The notes beneath the pieces were generated by a model that was not told the DNA's origin, did no database searches, and saw only the letters and a list, made by a program, of their open reading frames with translations. DNA of 64,000 bases from an uncultured Flavobacteriaceae bacterium. GTDB lineage: Bacteria; Bacteroidota; Bacteroidia; Flavobacteriales; Flavobacteriaceae. Within the stretch, counting starts at the first letter, position 1. Each line of letters opens with the position of its first letter. Below, piece by piece: positions 17,805 through 26,697 of the stretch. A program made the translations under genes and the position numbers. The stretch lies in NCBI GenBank assembly GCA_947500385.1, contig CANMSA010000001.1, positions 186,001 to 250,000 on the forward strand. The letters are read 5' to 3'.

Positions 17805-19277
17805 CTATCTGCTGTAGTTGGGAGACTCTTTTGTGATGGTTACATCGTGCGGATGGCTCTCATTGATACCACTTGCGGTAATCTTCACAAATTGTCCGGT
17901 CTCTTGAAGTGATGCAATATCTTTGGCCCCACAATACCCCATACCGGCGCGGAGGCCGCCTACAAACTGGTGAATACTTTCAAAAAGTTCTCCCTTATAG
18001 GGCACACGCCCCACGATACCTTCCGGTACCAGTTTTTTAATATCATCCTCTACATCTTGAAAATACCGATCTTTCGATCCTTGTTTCATCGCTTCCACGG
18101 AACCCATACCCCGGTAGGATTTAAATTTTCGTCCTTCGTAAATAATCGTTTCCCCAGGTGATTCTTTGGTGCCCGCCAACAATGATCCCAACATGACCGT
18201 ATCGGCCCCCGCGGCAATTGCTTTTGGAATATCCCCCGTATATCGGATGCCCCCATCCGCTATGACCGGTACGCCACTACCCTTGATCGCGGCAGCGACT
18301 TCAAGTACTGCCGAAAACTGTGGAAAGCCTACTCCGGCCACCACTCGGGTGGTACAAATGGAGCCGGGCCCTATACCCACTTTTACGGCATCTGCCCCCG
18401 CTTCGACCAAATACTTGGCCGCCTCGGCGGTAGCAATGTTCCCCACAATGACTTCCAGTTTCGGAAACTTCTTTTTCACTTCTTTCAATACATTTACCAC
18501 GCCCACTGTATGTCCGTGGGCCGTATCGATCACCACTGCATCTACCCCTGCCTCTACCAGGGCCCCTGCCCTATCCACGGCATCGGGGGTAACTCCCAAA
18601 GCGGCCGCCACTCTTAAACGACCGTATTGATCTTTATTGGCGATCGGTTTCTGTGTGAGTTTTGTAATATCCCGAAACGTAATAAGCCCCACTAGCTTGT
18701 TATCTTTATCGACCACCGGTAATTTTTCGATTTTGTTTTCCTGCAAAATATCCTCTGCCTGCGCCAAGGAAGTCCCTTCTCCCACCGTGACCAAATTTTC
18801 GGTGGTCATGACCTTGGAAATTGGTCGATCATTGTTCTTTTCAAAGCGAAGATCTCTGTTCGTAACGATTCCCAGCAGTTTGCCTTGATCATCCACAATA
18901 GGGATTCCTCCAATGCTGAACTCTTTCATATTGGCTTTCGCATCCCGAACAAGGGAGTTCAAAGGGAGGGTCACGGGATCCATGATCATACCGCTTTCTG
19001 CGCGCTTCACCTTCCTGACTTTCACCGCTTGCTGTTCTATGGTCATATTTTTATGCAACACCCCGATACCGCCTTCTTGAGCTATGGCTATGGCCATTCG
19101 GGATTCCGTTACCGTATCCATTGCAGCCGAGACGATCGGTACATTGATGGTGATATTACGTGTAAATTTCGTTTTGATACTTACTTCCCTGGGAAGTACT
19201 TCTGAAAAAGCGGGGACAAGGAGTACGTCGTCATAAGTGAGACCTTCTCCGACAATTTTATTGAGGTGGGCTTGCAT
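17805..19277 (-). CDS. guaB: Inosine-5'-monophosphate dehydrogenase
   Basis: GuaB oxidises IMP to XMP with NAD+, the committed step of guanine nucleotide synthesis. The 490-residue protein has the split TIM barrel with two CBS domains inserted at about residues 95-205, the catalytic loop [11 protein letters not shown] with Cys308, [17 protein letters not shown] for substrate phosphate binding, and the flap [17 protein letters not shown]. The tail [10 protein letters not shown] is normal. A -7 box lies upstream. It is transcribed alone. guaA is not in the window. Confidence 0.97.
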   Translation of the reverse strand: MQAHLNKIVGEGLTYDDVLLVPAFSEVLPREVSIKTKFTRNITINVPIVSAAMDTVTESRMAIAIAQEGGIGVLHKNMTIEQQAVKVRKVKRAESGMIMDPVTLPLNSLVRDAKANMKEFSIGGIPIVDDQGKLLGIVTNRDLRFEKNNDRPISKVMTTENLVTVGEGTSLAQAEDILQENKIEKLPVVDKDNKLVGLITFRDITKLTQKPIANKDQYGRLRVAAALGVTPDAVDRAGALVEAGVDAVVIDTAHGHTVGVVNVLKEVKKKFPKLEVIVGNIATAEAAKYLVEAGADAVKVGIGPGSICTTRVVAGVGFPQFSAVLEVAAAIKGSGVPVIADGGIRYTGDIPKAIAAGADTVMLGSLLAGTKESPGETIIYEGRKFKSYRGMGSVEAMKQGSKDRYFQDVEDDIKKLVPEGIVGRVPYKGELFESIHQFVGGLRAGMGYCGAKDIASLQETGQFVKITASGINESHPHDVTITKESPNYSR

Positions 19278-19299
19278 GGCAATTATGGATTAATTGCGT

Positions 19300-19308
19300 G
19301 CAAATGTA
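19300..19308 (-). promoter_or_regulatory. -7 box (TACATTTGC) of guaB
   Basis: TACATTTGC on the minus strand, 23 bases upstream of the start codon, is a very good match to the Bacteroidota -7 element. The -33 element is degenerate. Confidence 0.6.
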
Positions 19309-19454
19309 GTGATTTTTATCTGGAATCCATGCACTACCCTACAAAGGTTCTATTCCTTGTTACCATTCCATAAGGAAAAGGTGATTTCCATTGTTTTGGA
19401 GCACCTTGAACAAGGGTTGGTGTCACTTAAAAAAGATGTTCTAAACTAGCCATT

Positions 19455-19910
19455 CTATTCCTTTTTGTAGTTGTTTCGTGTTTGGGTCGCCCAAGCGATC
19501 AACGCATTTTTTTCAGTTTCGGTAATTCCCCCGTGCATCCATGTATACGAGTCTAACGGCATTTCTCCTTCTTCGACCTCTTCGATCAACTCATCCAACT
19601 TATGGTCTTTTTTCTTATCGTCGTACGTATCCCATTGGGAAACATTAAAATGTTCATTGCCCTCTTCTACGTGATCTGCTAACCAGATTGATATCGGAGC
19701 TACCTGGGCATACCAAGGATATACCGTTTTATTGCTATGACAATCGTAGCATTTGCTTTCTAAAATCGCCGTTACCTCCTGATTTGGTTCGGTATCGGCA
19801 ACAAAGGCCGCAACATCTCTGTACTCCGCATCGTTCTGTTCGGGACGATAAAATTGCATTGCGATCAGTACGAGTAAAAGCCCGATAAGTACTTTCTTTA
19901 AAATTTTCAT
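19455..19910 (-). CDS. Haem-binding domain protein (membrane-anchored c-type)
   Basis: This 151-residue protein has an uncleaved N-terminal anchor or signal helix (MKILKKVLIGLLLVLIAMQF) and a single c-type haem motif CYDCH near residue 54 (ESKCYDCHSNKTVYPWYAQVAPI), which defines the small haem-binding domain common in Bacteroidota. It would sit on the outer side of the cytoplasmic membrane with covalently bound haem. It is the last gene of the five-gene leftward iron operon, 10 bases after the TonB receptor. A redox role in iron handling is inferred from context. Confidence 0.85.
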   Translation of the reverse strand: MKILKKVLIGLLLVLIAMQFYRPEQNDAEYRDVAAFVADTEPNQEVTAILESKCYDCHSNKTVYPWYAQVAPISIWLADHVEEGNEHFNVSQWDTYDDKKKDHKLDELIEEVEEGEMPLDSYTWMHGGITETEKNALIAWATQTRNNYKKE

Positions 19911-19920
19911 AGGATCTTTG

Positions 19921-22392
19921 TTAAAGTTTGAATTGTAATGTTGTATAAAATGTTCTTGGTTCTGACGGTATGATTCCAGGTCCGGGATACCCGGTAGCCC
20001 TTCTTGTGAAATAGCTGTTGTCTAAAACATTATTGATTCCTGCCTCTAATTTCCATTTTTTATAGGAATAGGAAACCGAAAAATCCAAAATGTCATAGGC
20101 GGGGATTTCACCTTCTATCCCTCTTTGATTGTCATTTACATCTTGCGGGGCATTGGTGGCATCTGTAAATTGTTTTGAAAGATAGGTATATTGCAAACTT
20201 CCTAGCAAATTTCCATAGCCAAAATTGAAACCTGTCTTTAAATTTACCGCGGGAATGAATTCCACTTCGTTCCCTTCTACATTGTTCTCATCGGACGATA
20301 AATATTCGGACCGGGTAAGTGCCAAGTTGGCAAAGTAATTCAGTTTTGCCTTTTCATTTCCTGGAAAAAAGGTCTCCTTCATACTCCAATTCGCAAAACT
20401 TTCAAGGCCGTACATAAAGGCGGTACCTATGTTACCCCGAAACCGCACTACTCGCCCGGTCGTTACTTCTTCGCCTGCCGCGTTTATCCGTGTCTCATTT
20501 TTGAGAATTTCGCCCAAACGGTTATCATACAGCAATGCAAAAGCACTTACATCGTACACAAAAGCGTCCTTTATTCTACCCCTTGCCCCCAGATCGGCCG
20601 TGAACCCATCTTCATCACTGATGTTCGGGTCTATTTGAAATGAGGGATTGATCACTCGGATATCGCTATAGGTAACGGAGCGATAGTTCTGGGAAAGATT
20701 CGCATACCATTCCAGGCCTGGGGAGGCCTTGTAGGTAGCCCCTAGACCCAGCAACAGAAAGGTGCGTTCCAAGGTTCTGTTATCCTCGATTTCCTCATTG
20801 AGAATAGGATTGCCCGCAAGATCAAGCACTATATTTCTAAAGCTCCCATCGCTCTCCGTTTTAATATGTTCCACCCGAAATCCTGGTGTCAGGGTAATTT
20901 TATCGCCCAGATTAAAGATGTTCTCCCCAAAAAAGGCCAGGTTTAAATTTGGAAATTCGAACTGGGATTGCCGCTCATAATTGGGAAAAGTGTCCGTATC
21001 AAAATTAAAATCAGCGTTCGTGTCATTGGAACCCGGGCCTTGCCGCTGGTCATTTGCAGTTTGGTAGTATTTAGCCCCTAACAATAGGGCCGATTCCTTG
21101 GTTCCCAAGCCGTATCTAGTAAGCACACGGGCCTCTGCACCCCAGTTCGTGAAATTGTCTACCAATAATTCCCGGGGCGCTTCCAAATCGTCTTGTTGGG
21201 ATACCCGATTGGTTCTAAAACCCAACGCCTTGCGAGAAGCGTCGAGGCCAAAAAGGTTCAAACTAAAATCGGTCTTGTTCGAAAAGCGATGGTCCAAGCG
21301 AAGCGAATACAGTTTCCAGTCTACGGTAAACCAATTTCGTTCTCGGTTGCTAAAAGTAGGATCCTCCAGAAATTGCGCATCGGTCAACCCGCCGGCCTGC
21401 TGCGCTAAATAGTTCAAAAAGGTCGTCTCCAAGGTAAGTTTGGTACGGTCCGAGAATTGATAGCCCAAATGGGCATAATAATTTCTACTGTTGTAGGTCG
21501 AATTGGGCCGAAAGCCATTTCCTTCTTTATAGTTGAAATAGGTATAATAACTAAACTTCCCGACGGTACCGCTAAGGCTGTTGAAGCTGGTAAAGAGATT
21601 ATACGACCCTAGCGTTTGCCTACTGGTAAGTGCTATTTTCTTTTTGGGTTCGGGGCGTCTGAACTTAAAATTGACCAAGCCGCCAAATTGGGTGCCATAT
21701 TGTAAGGAGGCAGCGCCCCTTACTACTTGGATCTCTTCCAAGGCTTCTGCCGGAGGGGTATAGTAACTTTCCGGATATCCCAGTACGTCGGCACTGATAT
21801 CGTATCCATTTTGCCGCGTATTAAAATTGGCCGTTCTATTGGGATCCAATCCGCGGCCGCCAATATTCAATTGCAGGCCTGCATCCCCATTATCATAGAT
21901 ATTGAGCCCCACGACCTGACTGTAAATTTGTCTCGGGTTGTTTGCCGCCAAATTCCCTGTTATTCCCTCAAGCAGGACCACTTCACTTTTTTTTCCGGCA
22001 TAGATAGCGGTACCTTCTACTTTCTTCAATTGTTTTAGCGCGAACACCTGCTCGCGTTGCTGTGTCACTACCACCTCTGATAACTGTTCTCCCAAGGGTT
22101 CCAAGGCGACCGAAAGTTCCCTATCGTCATTGATATCGAACTTTTGGGCAAACACGCGATAATCGTAAGCAAACACAATGAGTTGGTAGGAGCCTTCAGG
22201 AATATTTTGGAATGCATAGGCCCCGGACGTACTGGCAGTGGTAAAAAGCTCCAACTCCTTTACATAGACCTCTGCCTGGGCGACTCCTTTGCCATCTGGG
22301 TCTGTAATGGTGCCGGACAATTGATTTTGTGCCATTCCCAGATGGATGGCAAAAAATACCACCAATATGCTACTACAATCCTTTAATTTCAT
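19921..22392 (-). CDS. TonB-dependent receptor of an iron locus (FecA/siderophore type)
   Basis: This 823-residue outer-membrane receptor has a signal peptide (cleavage near GMAQ), a carboxypeptidase-like regulatory domain at about residues 24-105, a plug domain beginning near residue 108 (EVVVTQQREQV, then LNIGGRGLDPNRT and VVRGAASLQYGTQFGGLVNF) and a 22-strand barrel ending in a Phe/Leu pair (YTTLQFKL). It imports a ferric complex using TonB energy; the exact ligand is not evident. Its start overlaps the end of the HTTM gene by 20 bases, indicating co-expression. Confidence 0.9.
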   Translation of the reverse strand: MKLKDCSSILVVFFAIHLGMAQNQLSGTITDPDGKGVAQAEVYVKELELFTTASTSGAYAFQNIPEGSYQLIVFAYDYRVFAQKFDINDDRELSVALEPLGEQLSEVVVTQQREQVFALKQLKKVEGTAIYAGKKSEVVLLEGITGNLAANNPRQIYSQVVGLNIYDNGDAGLQLNIGGRGLDPNRTANFNTRQNGYDISADVLGYPESYYTPPAEALEEIQVVRGAASLQYGTQFGGLVNFKFRRPEPKKKIALTSRQTLGSYNLFTSFNSLSGTVGKFSYYTYFNYKEGNGFRPNSTYNSRNYYAHLGYQFSDRTKLTLETTFLNYLAQQAGGLTDAQFLEDPTFSNRERNWFTVDWKLYSLRLDHRFSNKTDFSLNLFGLDASRKALGFRTNRVSQQDDLEAPRELLVDNFTNWGAEARVLTRYGLGTKESALLLGAKYYQTANDQRQGPGSNDTNADFNFDTDTFPNYERQSQFEFPNLNLAFFGENIFNLGDKITLTPGFRVEHIKTESDGSFRNIVLDLAGNPILNEEIEDNRTLERTFLLLGLGATYKASPGLEWYANLSQNYRSVTYSDIRVINPSFQIDPNISDEDGFTADLGARGRIKDAFVYDVSAFALLYDNRLGEILKNETRINAAGEEVTTGRVVRFRGNIGTAFMYGLESFANWSMKETFFPGNEKAKLNYFANLALTRSEYLSSDENNVEGNEVEFIPAVNLKTGFNFGYGNLLGSLQYTYLSKQFTDATNAPQDVNDNQRGIEGEIPAYDILDFSVSYSYKKWKLEAGINNVLDNSYFTRRATGYPGPGIIPSEPRTFYTTLQFKL

Positions 22393-23740
22393 CTTGAAAA
22401 GGTATAATCCATGTTTTATGTGCGAACGACTCCCGTTGCTTTGTTAAATCTGTTTTGGGATCTACAAAGGTGCTGCTCATTCTTCCATTTAGGGTCACCT
22501 GGCTATCTACATAAATAGCCACATTTGCATAGCCTTTTGCGTGGTAATGGTTCTTCAAAAAATGGGCGTACTCCAGAATAAAATCCGGTTGGGAAGCCAT
22601 TTGTTTTTCTTGAAATGGGGTCAAAAATTTGGTATTGTCCACATAGAACCACTTTTTTGAGTCCTGGTCTACAACTTTAAACTGGCTATAGCCCGATTTT
22701 TCCATGAGCATTACCCGCCAAGAAAATCGATAGCCTTCCTCGGTCCAGAATAGCTCTCCGGGGTACAACAAGTATCTAAAGGGAAGTACTATTTGAACGG
22801 CAAAAAATGCAATTAATAAGGGGTGTACCCAGCTGTTGGAGATGTGCTTGCCCTTCCCCCATACTTTGTCATTATCAAAGCTTGTTTTCTTCAATTTTAA
22901 TAGGCGTCCAAGGTATGATAAAAGCCTATGATGAACGCCGGCGTCAAAAAAGATCAGTGTCGAAACAATCATGATATACGGGAACATGCCTATCGGAAAC
23001 AATACTCGGGTAAGGACATGAAAAATAACTACTACTATAAAAGCCCATGGCCTTGTCTTACGATACAAGAGGAGAAAAGGAATGCAAAGATCGTATAGGG
23101 CCCCACCCCAACTAAAGCCATAGTGTACCCATTCTAAATGAAAAAACTCCCCCAATAATGGCACATCAAATTTTGAAGGCAACCATATTTTTAGGGGCAT
23201 AGCGTCTATCAACCAATCTGAATTCAGCTTTGCGAGCCCCGCGTAGCAATACACGATCGCTAAAAGTAGTTTGATACTGTTAATCGTCCATACGGGAACT
23301 TGTTGAAAAGCTTTCAAGGGGTTTTTGTAGGCATCTACCGAGAAGTAGGTATTGGCAGGCAAGAAAATGAGTAAAAAAGAAAGGACACTTACGAAATAAT
23401 AATGGTTGAGATAGGTGGTTTTATCCATCAACTCGATATAGGTAAAGCTCAAAAAGAAAACTACTATCGCTATTCGATATCGGTATCCGAAGGCGACAAG
23501 GAGAGCTGCAATACCACAGATAAGAAAAATCAAATAGGTAAAACCGCCTATGGGCTTTACCCATTCAAAACCGAAATAGGAGAAGAAAAACCTTGGTTGC
23601 ACATACAGTTTATCAATCCAACCGAAACTCCAAAAACGGACGATGCCAACGAACATCATGAGACCAAATAAAATGCGAAAGACCGCCAAAGGGGCGGCCT
23701 CAACGGACTTGCTTATATTTTGCTCTATAAAACGGGTCAT
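22373..23740 (-). CDS. HTTM-domain integral membrane protein
   Basis: This 455-residue protein has about eight transmembrane helices in its first 300 residues and a soluble C-terminal part. The topology and the motif LNHYYFVSVLSFLLIFLP, followed by KLLLAIVYCYAGLAKLN, match the HTTM (vitamin K-dependent gamma-carboxylase-like) domain. I chose ATG 23740 (MTRFIEQ) because it is one base past the imelysin stop codon; six upstream codons are also open. In this setting HTTM proteins are coupled to iron transport genes, but their biochemical role there is unknown. Confidence 0.82.
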   Translation of the reverse strand: MTRFIEQNISKSVEAAPLAVFRILFGLMMFVGIVRFWSFGWIDKLYVQPRFFFSYFGFEWVKPIGGFTYLIFLICGIAALLVAFGYRYRIAIVVFFLSFTYIELMDKTTYLNHYYFVSVLSFLLIFLPANTYFSVDAYKNPLKAFQQVPVWTINSIKLLLAIVYCYAGLAKLNSDWLIDAMPLKIWLPSKFDVPLLGEFFHLEWVHYGFSWGGALYDLCIPFLLLYRKTRPWAFIVVVIFHVLTRVLFPIGMFPYIMIVSTLIFFDAGVHHRLLSYLGRLLKLKKTSFDNDKVWGKGKHISNSWVHPLLIAFFAVQIVLPFRYLLYPGELFWTEEGYRFSWRVMLMEKSGYSQFKVVDQDSKKWFYVDNTKFLTPFQEKQMASQPDFILEYAHFLKNHYHAKGYANVAIYVDSQVTLNGRMSSTFVDPKTDLTKQRESFAHKTWIIPFQDEIKGL

Positions 23741-23741
23741 G

Positions 23742-24878
23742 CTAATCACCGTCGGCATCTACAAAATCGATACTGATGCTCATGGCAGAAACCATATCTA
23801 CCTTTAACAAAGGTACTATCCGTTGCACCTCATCGTAGGCCAAAAGCATGGCGGTCGCCGGTGTATTTGTTTCAATTTCTTCTTTAAAAGGAGCCAAAGC
23901 GGTTACGAGGTCGCGTGCCGTATTAAATTGCTGGTTGATTCGCTCATTTAAATCTTCCCCGTCTTTTACCGTATTTAGCGCAACCAAATAAGAGGCAAGA
24001 CTTTCGCCTACGGTGCTACTTCCAAACTTCTTACCATTAAAGAAATCTTGCACCGCATCCAAACTTTCCAAAAACAACGCGTTCGAAACGTCACTCCCAT
24101 AATAGGCTTCTACTTTCTCTGGAAGCACACCACCGGAAAACACGCCCAAAGGAATTCCCATTTTCCCAGCCCTTAAGAACTTTTCGTAATAAAAAATATA
24201 ATCGTTTACGAAACGATCCACAGATGCTGTTGCCGAGGCACCATCATTTGAAACAAAAGTATCCCTATAACTTGATTTCCATTCCGAAGTAACCTGATTC
24301 GCCAATGTTGATAGATCCCCAAGTAGGGCTCCCATATAGCCGAGGAGTGCTTCTTTATCGCCTGCATTGTATTTGGACACAATTTCTGCATCGGTGTCTC
24401 CCAACCCGTTGATCAAATAATCCAAGGCAGGAAACCCTTTGGCATCTCTATTGGAGGGCAATGCAAGGTCGTAGGTACCTGAGCTTACATGGGCGTCGAC
24501 CTTGTCGGTATCGGTAGGGTAGGTGTTTACATTTAGTCGTAGTCCCACCGTTTCGGCAGGCCCTATCTCAAACATGGAGGCGCGCTGCCACATTTTATAC
24601 GAAGAAAGCCATGCCGCTCTCAAGGCCACCAGGTTATCTGCATTTGAAGTAGCCTTGAAGGTATCAAAGGCTGTTTCAAAGGCCGTCAATTCACTCGTAA
24701 AAGCGTCGTACGATGGAATGATAATATTGTCTGCCCAATTCACCAATAAGGGAGCCCTATCGAAACTTTCAGGTCCTGGTCCGGGATCCACATCATCTAC
24801 CGGGTTTCCTGATCCATTATCCGAAGAACAAGCCGCGATTACCACAGAAAAAATCAACAAACAAAATACCTTTCTCAT
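23742..24878 (-). CDS. Imelysin-family lipoprotein (iron-regulated)
   Basis: This 378-residue protein has a lipobox with Cys17 (VVIAAC), an acidic linker (about 20-38) and the all-helical imelysin domain: WADNIIIPSYDAF, LRAAWLSSYKMWQRA, then GFPALDYLING at 148-158. In other imelysins this last segment carries a His and Glu (GxHxxE). Here these are Pro and Asp, so metal binding at that site is doubtful. It is the first promoter-proximal gene of the HTTM/TonB-receptor operon and has its own promoter and box. Confidence 0.9.
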   Translation of the reverse strand: MRKVFCLLIFSVVIAACSSDNGSGNPVDDVDPGPGPESFDRAPLLVNWADNIIIPSYDAFTSELTAFETAFDTFKATSNADNLVALRAAWLSSYKMWQRASMFEIGPAETVGLRLNVNTYPTDTDKVDAHVSSGTYDLALPSNRDAKGFPALDYLINGLGDTDAEIVSKYNAGDKEALLGYMGALLGDLSTLANQVTSEWKSSYRDTFVSNDGASATASVDRFVNDYIFYYEKFLRAGKMGIPLGVFSGGVLPEKVEAYYGSDVSNALFLESLDAVQDFFNGKKFGSSTVGESLASYLVALNTVKDGEDLNERINQQFNTARDLVTALAPFKEEIETNTPATAMLLAYDEVQRIVPLLKVDMVSAMSISIDFVDADGD

Positions 24879-24881
24879 TCC

Positions 24882-24904
24882 TTATTCTTATTTATTCTAA
24901 TTAA
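24882..24904. promoter_or_regulatory. Iron-box-like site A (imelysin leader)
   Basis: The plus strand contains TTATTCTTATT followed by TATTCTAATTAA. This resembles sites B-E in the iron loci (shared core TTATT..TAAT..ATCTAAATAA). It lies between the imelysin start codon and its -7 box, a position where a Fur-type repressor would block transcription. The regulator is inferred. Confidence 0.45.
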
Positions 24905-24913
24905 GCAAAAATA
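24905..24913 (-). promoter_or_regulatory. -7 box (TATTTTTGC) of the imelysin operon
   Basis: TATTTTTGC on the minus strand, 27 bases upstream of the imelysin start, matches the Bacteroidota -7 box and abuts iron-box-like site A. Confidence 0.55.
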
Positions 24914-24998
24914 GAAAAAGCAGTCTAAACTTTATCAAAAAAAGACCGCTTTTTCTTCACAAAATATATTCTTTAAATATGAATTGATGATAGTGCCC

Positions 24999-26294
24999 TT
25001 AGTCGGCCGCTTCGGCCAAGGTAAACTCAAAACGGGCCGCGATGGCTTCCGCAATGGCATCAAGGGTAGCAGGGGTCACATCCCATAGGCCATTTTCACC
25101 ATCGTCCATCAAATCGACCAAGAAGGCGTCAACTTCTGCTTTTGTAAAATAAGGATCTTCCGAATTGGGCTTTCTGGTAAACTGTAGGCTATAGATAAAT
25201 CCGTACCCTTCGGAAAGGTCGTGGAAGCCTCCACCATAATCGGGTGTTTCTTGGTCAAGGGCATTTTTTCCTTGTTGTAAATAGTATACCGCACGTATGC
25301 CGATTACTTCGGATATCTTTTTCTTGATGATCTGTGCTTGCTCGTCCCGTACGGTGTAGTCTTGGGCAACGATTGCTGCGCGTCCCAGTTTAAACGCTTG
25401 AAAAATTTCATCGGCAATACCGGCAAAATCGTCATCACCTTCGACCCTTCCCACATATTTGTTCATAAAGCTATCAGCACCTAAATCGGCATTCGGATCC
25501 GCAGCATCGGCATTTGCCCCGTATACATAGCCATACGCTTCGTCCCACTTATGCTCCATGGTAGTATAGGCCTTCCCTTCGGCCGGGGTTCCGGCATCGT
25601 TATTGGCGCGGTTGTCCCCTTCATCCAGGATAGCCGGGCTCAAATAATTGTTCAAGGCTTGATCGGCCATCAGGGCCCCTATCAAGCCTTTGTTAAATGC
25701 TTGGTTGTATTCCAAGCCTTTGGCGTTGATGTAACGGGTAGACGACCCATCAGCAATTTGTCCGGCGACACCCGCTTCGGCGGCTACTCCCCAATTTGGA
25801 AACACCTCGTTCACCTGCCCATCTATCCAACTTTCAAAGTCGGCCCGAATCAACGCTTGATCGGTAGCATTACCCGAAAAATAGTCGGCGGAAGCGGCCG
25901 TTTTACTGCGAACACTTTTGTCGGAGGCATTTAAATCGGCATCCGTAAAATCTTCGACACCTTCGACATGCGCAAACATGGCCTGTAACTTTACAGCAGT
26001 ACTTGAGGTTTCCTGCATTGCATCTATAATCTCCTGTCCCATTGAAATACGGGTGGTTTGCCCGCTAAAACTAACGGTCGACTCCCCATTTCTTTCAAAT
26101 ATGTAACTAGTAGGGTTATCTATTGCTGTGGTACAGGGGGTACAGGTACCACCACAATCCACTCCGGTCTCATCTCCGTTTTGAATCCCATCGGTACAGG
26201 TGGCAACCACAGCAATTGGATCGTTATCATCGGAGTTACAGGCTGTGTTCATCAAAACCGAACTAACAGATAGTATAAGTAGGAATTTTTTCAT
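24999..26294 (-). CDS. DUF4856 lipoprotein
   Basis: This 431-residue exported lipoprotein has the lipobox LMNTAC, followed by a Cys-rich segment with GD.TGVDCGGTC.PC. This 'DGIQNGDETGVDCGG' motif is typical of calcium-binding-like linker repeats. A helical DUF4856 domain follows (YIFERNGESTVSFSGQTTR, later YDYGGGFHDLSEGYGFIYSLQF in related form). DUF4856 proteins occur beside imelysins and iron transporters in flavobacteria. The reaction is unknown. I use MKKFLLIL at 26294; MQAK four residues upstream is an alternative. It is the first gene reading out from the box-flanked promoter. Confidence 0.85.
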   Translation of the reverse strand: MKKFLLILSVSSVLMNTACNSDDNDPIAVVATCTDGIQNGDETGVDCGGTCTPCTTAIDNPTSYIFERNGESTVSFSGQTTRISMGQEIIDAMQETSSTAVKLQAMFAHVEGVEDFTDADLNASDKSVRSKTAASADYFSGNATDQALIRADFESWIDGQVNEVFPNWGVAAEAGVAGQIADGSSTRYINAKGLEYNQAFNKGLIGALMADQALNNYLSPAILDEGDNRANNDAGTPAEGKAYTTMEHKWDEAYGYVYGANADAADPNADLGADSFMNKYVGRVEGDDDFAGIADEIFQAFKLGRAAIVAQDYTVRDEQAQIIKKKISEVIGIRAVYYLQQGKNALDQETPDYGGGFHDLSEGYGFIYSLQFTRKPNSEDPYFTKAEVDAFLVDLMDDGENGLWDVTPATLDAIAEAIAARFEFTLAEAAD

Positions 26295-26304
26295 TTTTGC
26301 TTGC

Positions 26305-26329
26305 ATTTATTTAGACTGATTATGAATAG
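26305..26329. promoter_or_regulatory. Iron-box-like site B (DUF4856 leader)
   Basis: The minus strand reads CTATTCATAATCAGTCTAAA then TAAAT. It aligns closely with site D (TTATTCTTATTCAATCTAAA). It lies between the predicted transcription start (about 26335) and the DUF4856 start codon. Confidence 0.5.
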
Positions 26330-26341
26330 TTGTTTTCAGTT

Positions 26342-26373
26342 GCAAATGTAAACGCAAAAACATCACAAACAAA
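26342..26373 (-). promoter_or_regulatory. Promoter of the DUF4856 gene
   Basis: On the minus strand TTTG (26370-26373) and TACATTTGC (26342-26350) are separated by exactly 19 bases, the expected -33/-7 spacing in Bacteroidota. The predicted start is near 26335, between iron-box-like sites B and C. Confidence 0.7.
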
Positions 26374-26374
26374 C

Positions 26375-26399
26375 TTTATTTTAATTAAATCTAAATAAA
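26375..26399. promoter_or_regulatory. Iron-box-like site C (upstream of the DUF4856 promoter)
   Basis: TTTATTT (26375-26381) and AAATAAA (26393-26399) form an inverted repeat around TAATTAAATCT. The right half shares ATCTAAATAAAA with site E at 30571. It lies immediately upstream of the -33 element. Confidence 0.45.
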
Positions 26400-26461
26400 A
26401 TTAAAGATTTAACGTTTGCATAATATGGCACTGGAGAAAAAGGAGAGGATATAGAAAAACA

Positions 26462-26599
26462 CTAAAGTTTAGGACATCGCTTGCAGTTGCTCTTCCCTTT
26501 CTTCTTGTATTTTTTGCAGCACTTTTTTTTCTTGCCAACGGTACAGAGCGTACAGGGACTGGCGATGATAATACAGGGGGCTGCGGTCGAAACTTGCAT
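26462..26599 (-). CDS. 45-residue Cys/Lys-rich small protein
   Basis: This short frame encodes a 45-residue peptide with seven cysteines (positions 9, 16, 19, 27, 28, 39, 42) and twelve lysines concentrated in the second half (GKKKKCCKKYKKKGKSNC then KRCPKL). Residues 8-22 are hydrophobic and hold a C-x2-C pair (SPCTLCTVG). No signal peptide is convincing. The cysteine density suggests metal or Fe-S binding; the basic tail could contact nucleic acid or membranes. It has its own -7/-33 promoter and an iron-box-like site, and lies between the DUF4856 gene and ferritin. Function is unknown. The composition and upstream signals make a chance frame unlikely. Confidence 0.7.
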   Translation of the reverse strand: MQVSTAAPCIIIASPCTLCTVGKKKKCCKKYKKKGKSNCKRCPKL

Positions 26600-26604
26600 G
26601 AATA

Positions 26605-26628
26605 TTATTCTTATTCAATCTAAATTAG
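26605..26628. promoter_or_regulatory. Iron-box-like site D (small Cys/Lys-rich gene)
   Basis: The plus strand reads TTATTCTTATTCAATCTAAA then TTAG. It is the best match to site B and lies between the -7 box and the start codon of the 45-residue protein. Confidence 0.5.
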
Positions 26629-26630
26629 GA

Positions 26631-26660
26631 CAAAAGTACAAAAAAAAGATTCCCGTCAAA
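26631..26660 (-). promoter_or_regulatory. Promoter of the small Cys/Lys-rich gene, inside the ferritin terminator
   Basis: TACTTTTG (26631-26638, minus strand) matches the -7 element and TTTG (26657-26660) lies 18 bases upstream. The -33 element falls within the terminator hairpin of the preceding ferritin gene, so transcription ends and restarts in the same 40 bases. Confidence 0.55.
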
Positions 26661-26672
26661 GGAATCTTTTTA
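26640..26672 (-). terminator. Rho-independent terminator of ferritin
   Basis: AAAAGATTCC and GGAATCTTTT form a perfect 10-bp stem with a 7-base loop, flanked by A/T runs on both sides. It lies 26 bases beyond the ferritin stop codon. Confidence 0.8.
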
Positions 26673-26697
26673 AAACTTGTACTGTAAATTTAAACCA

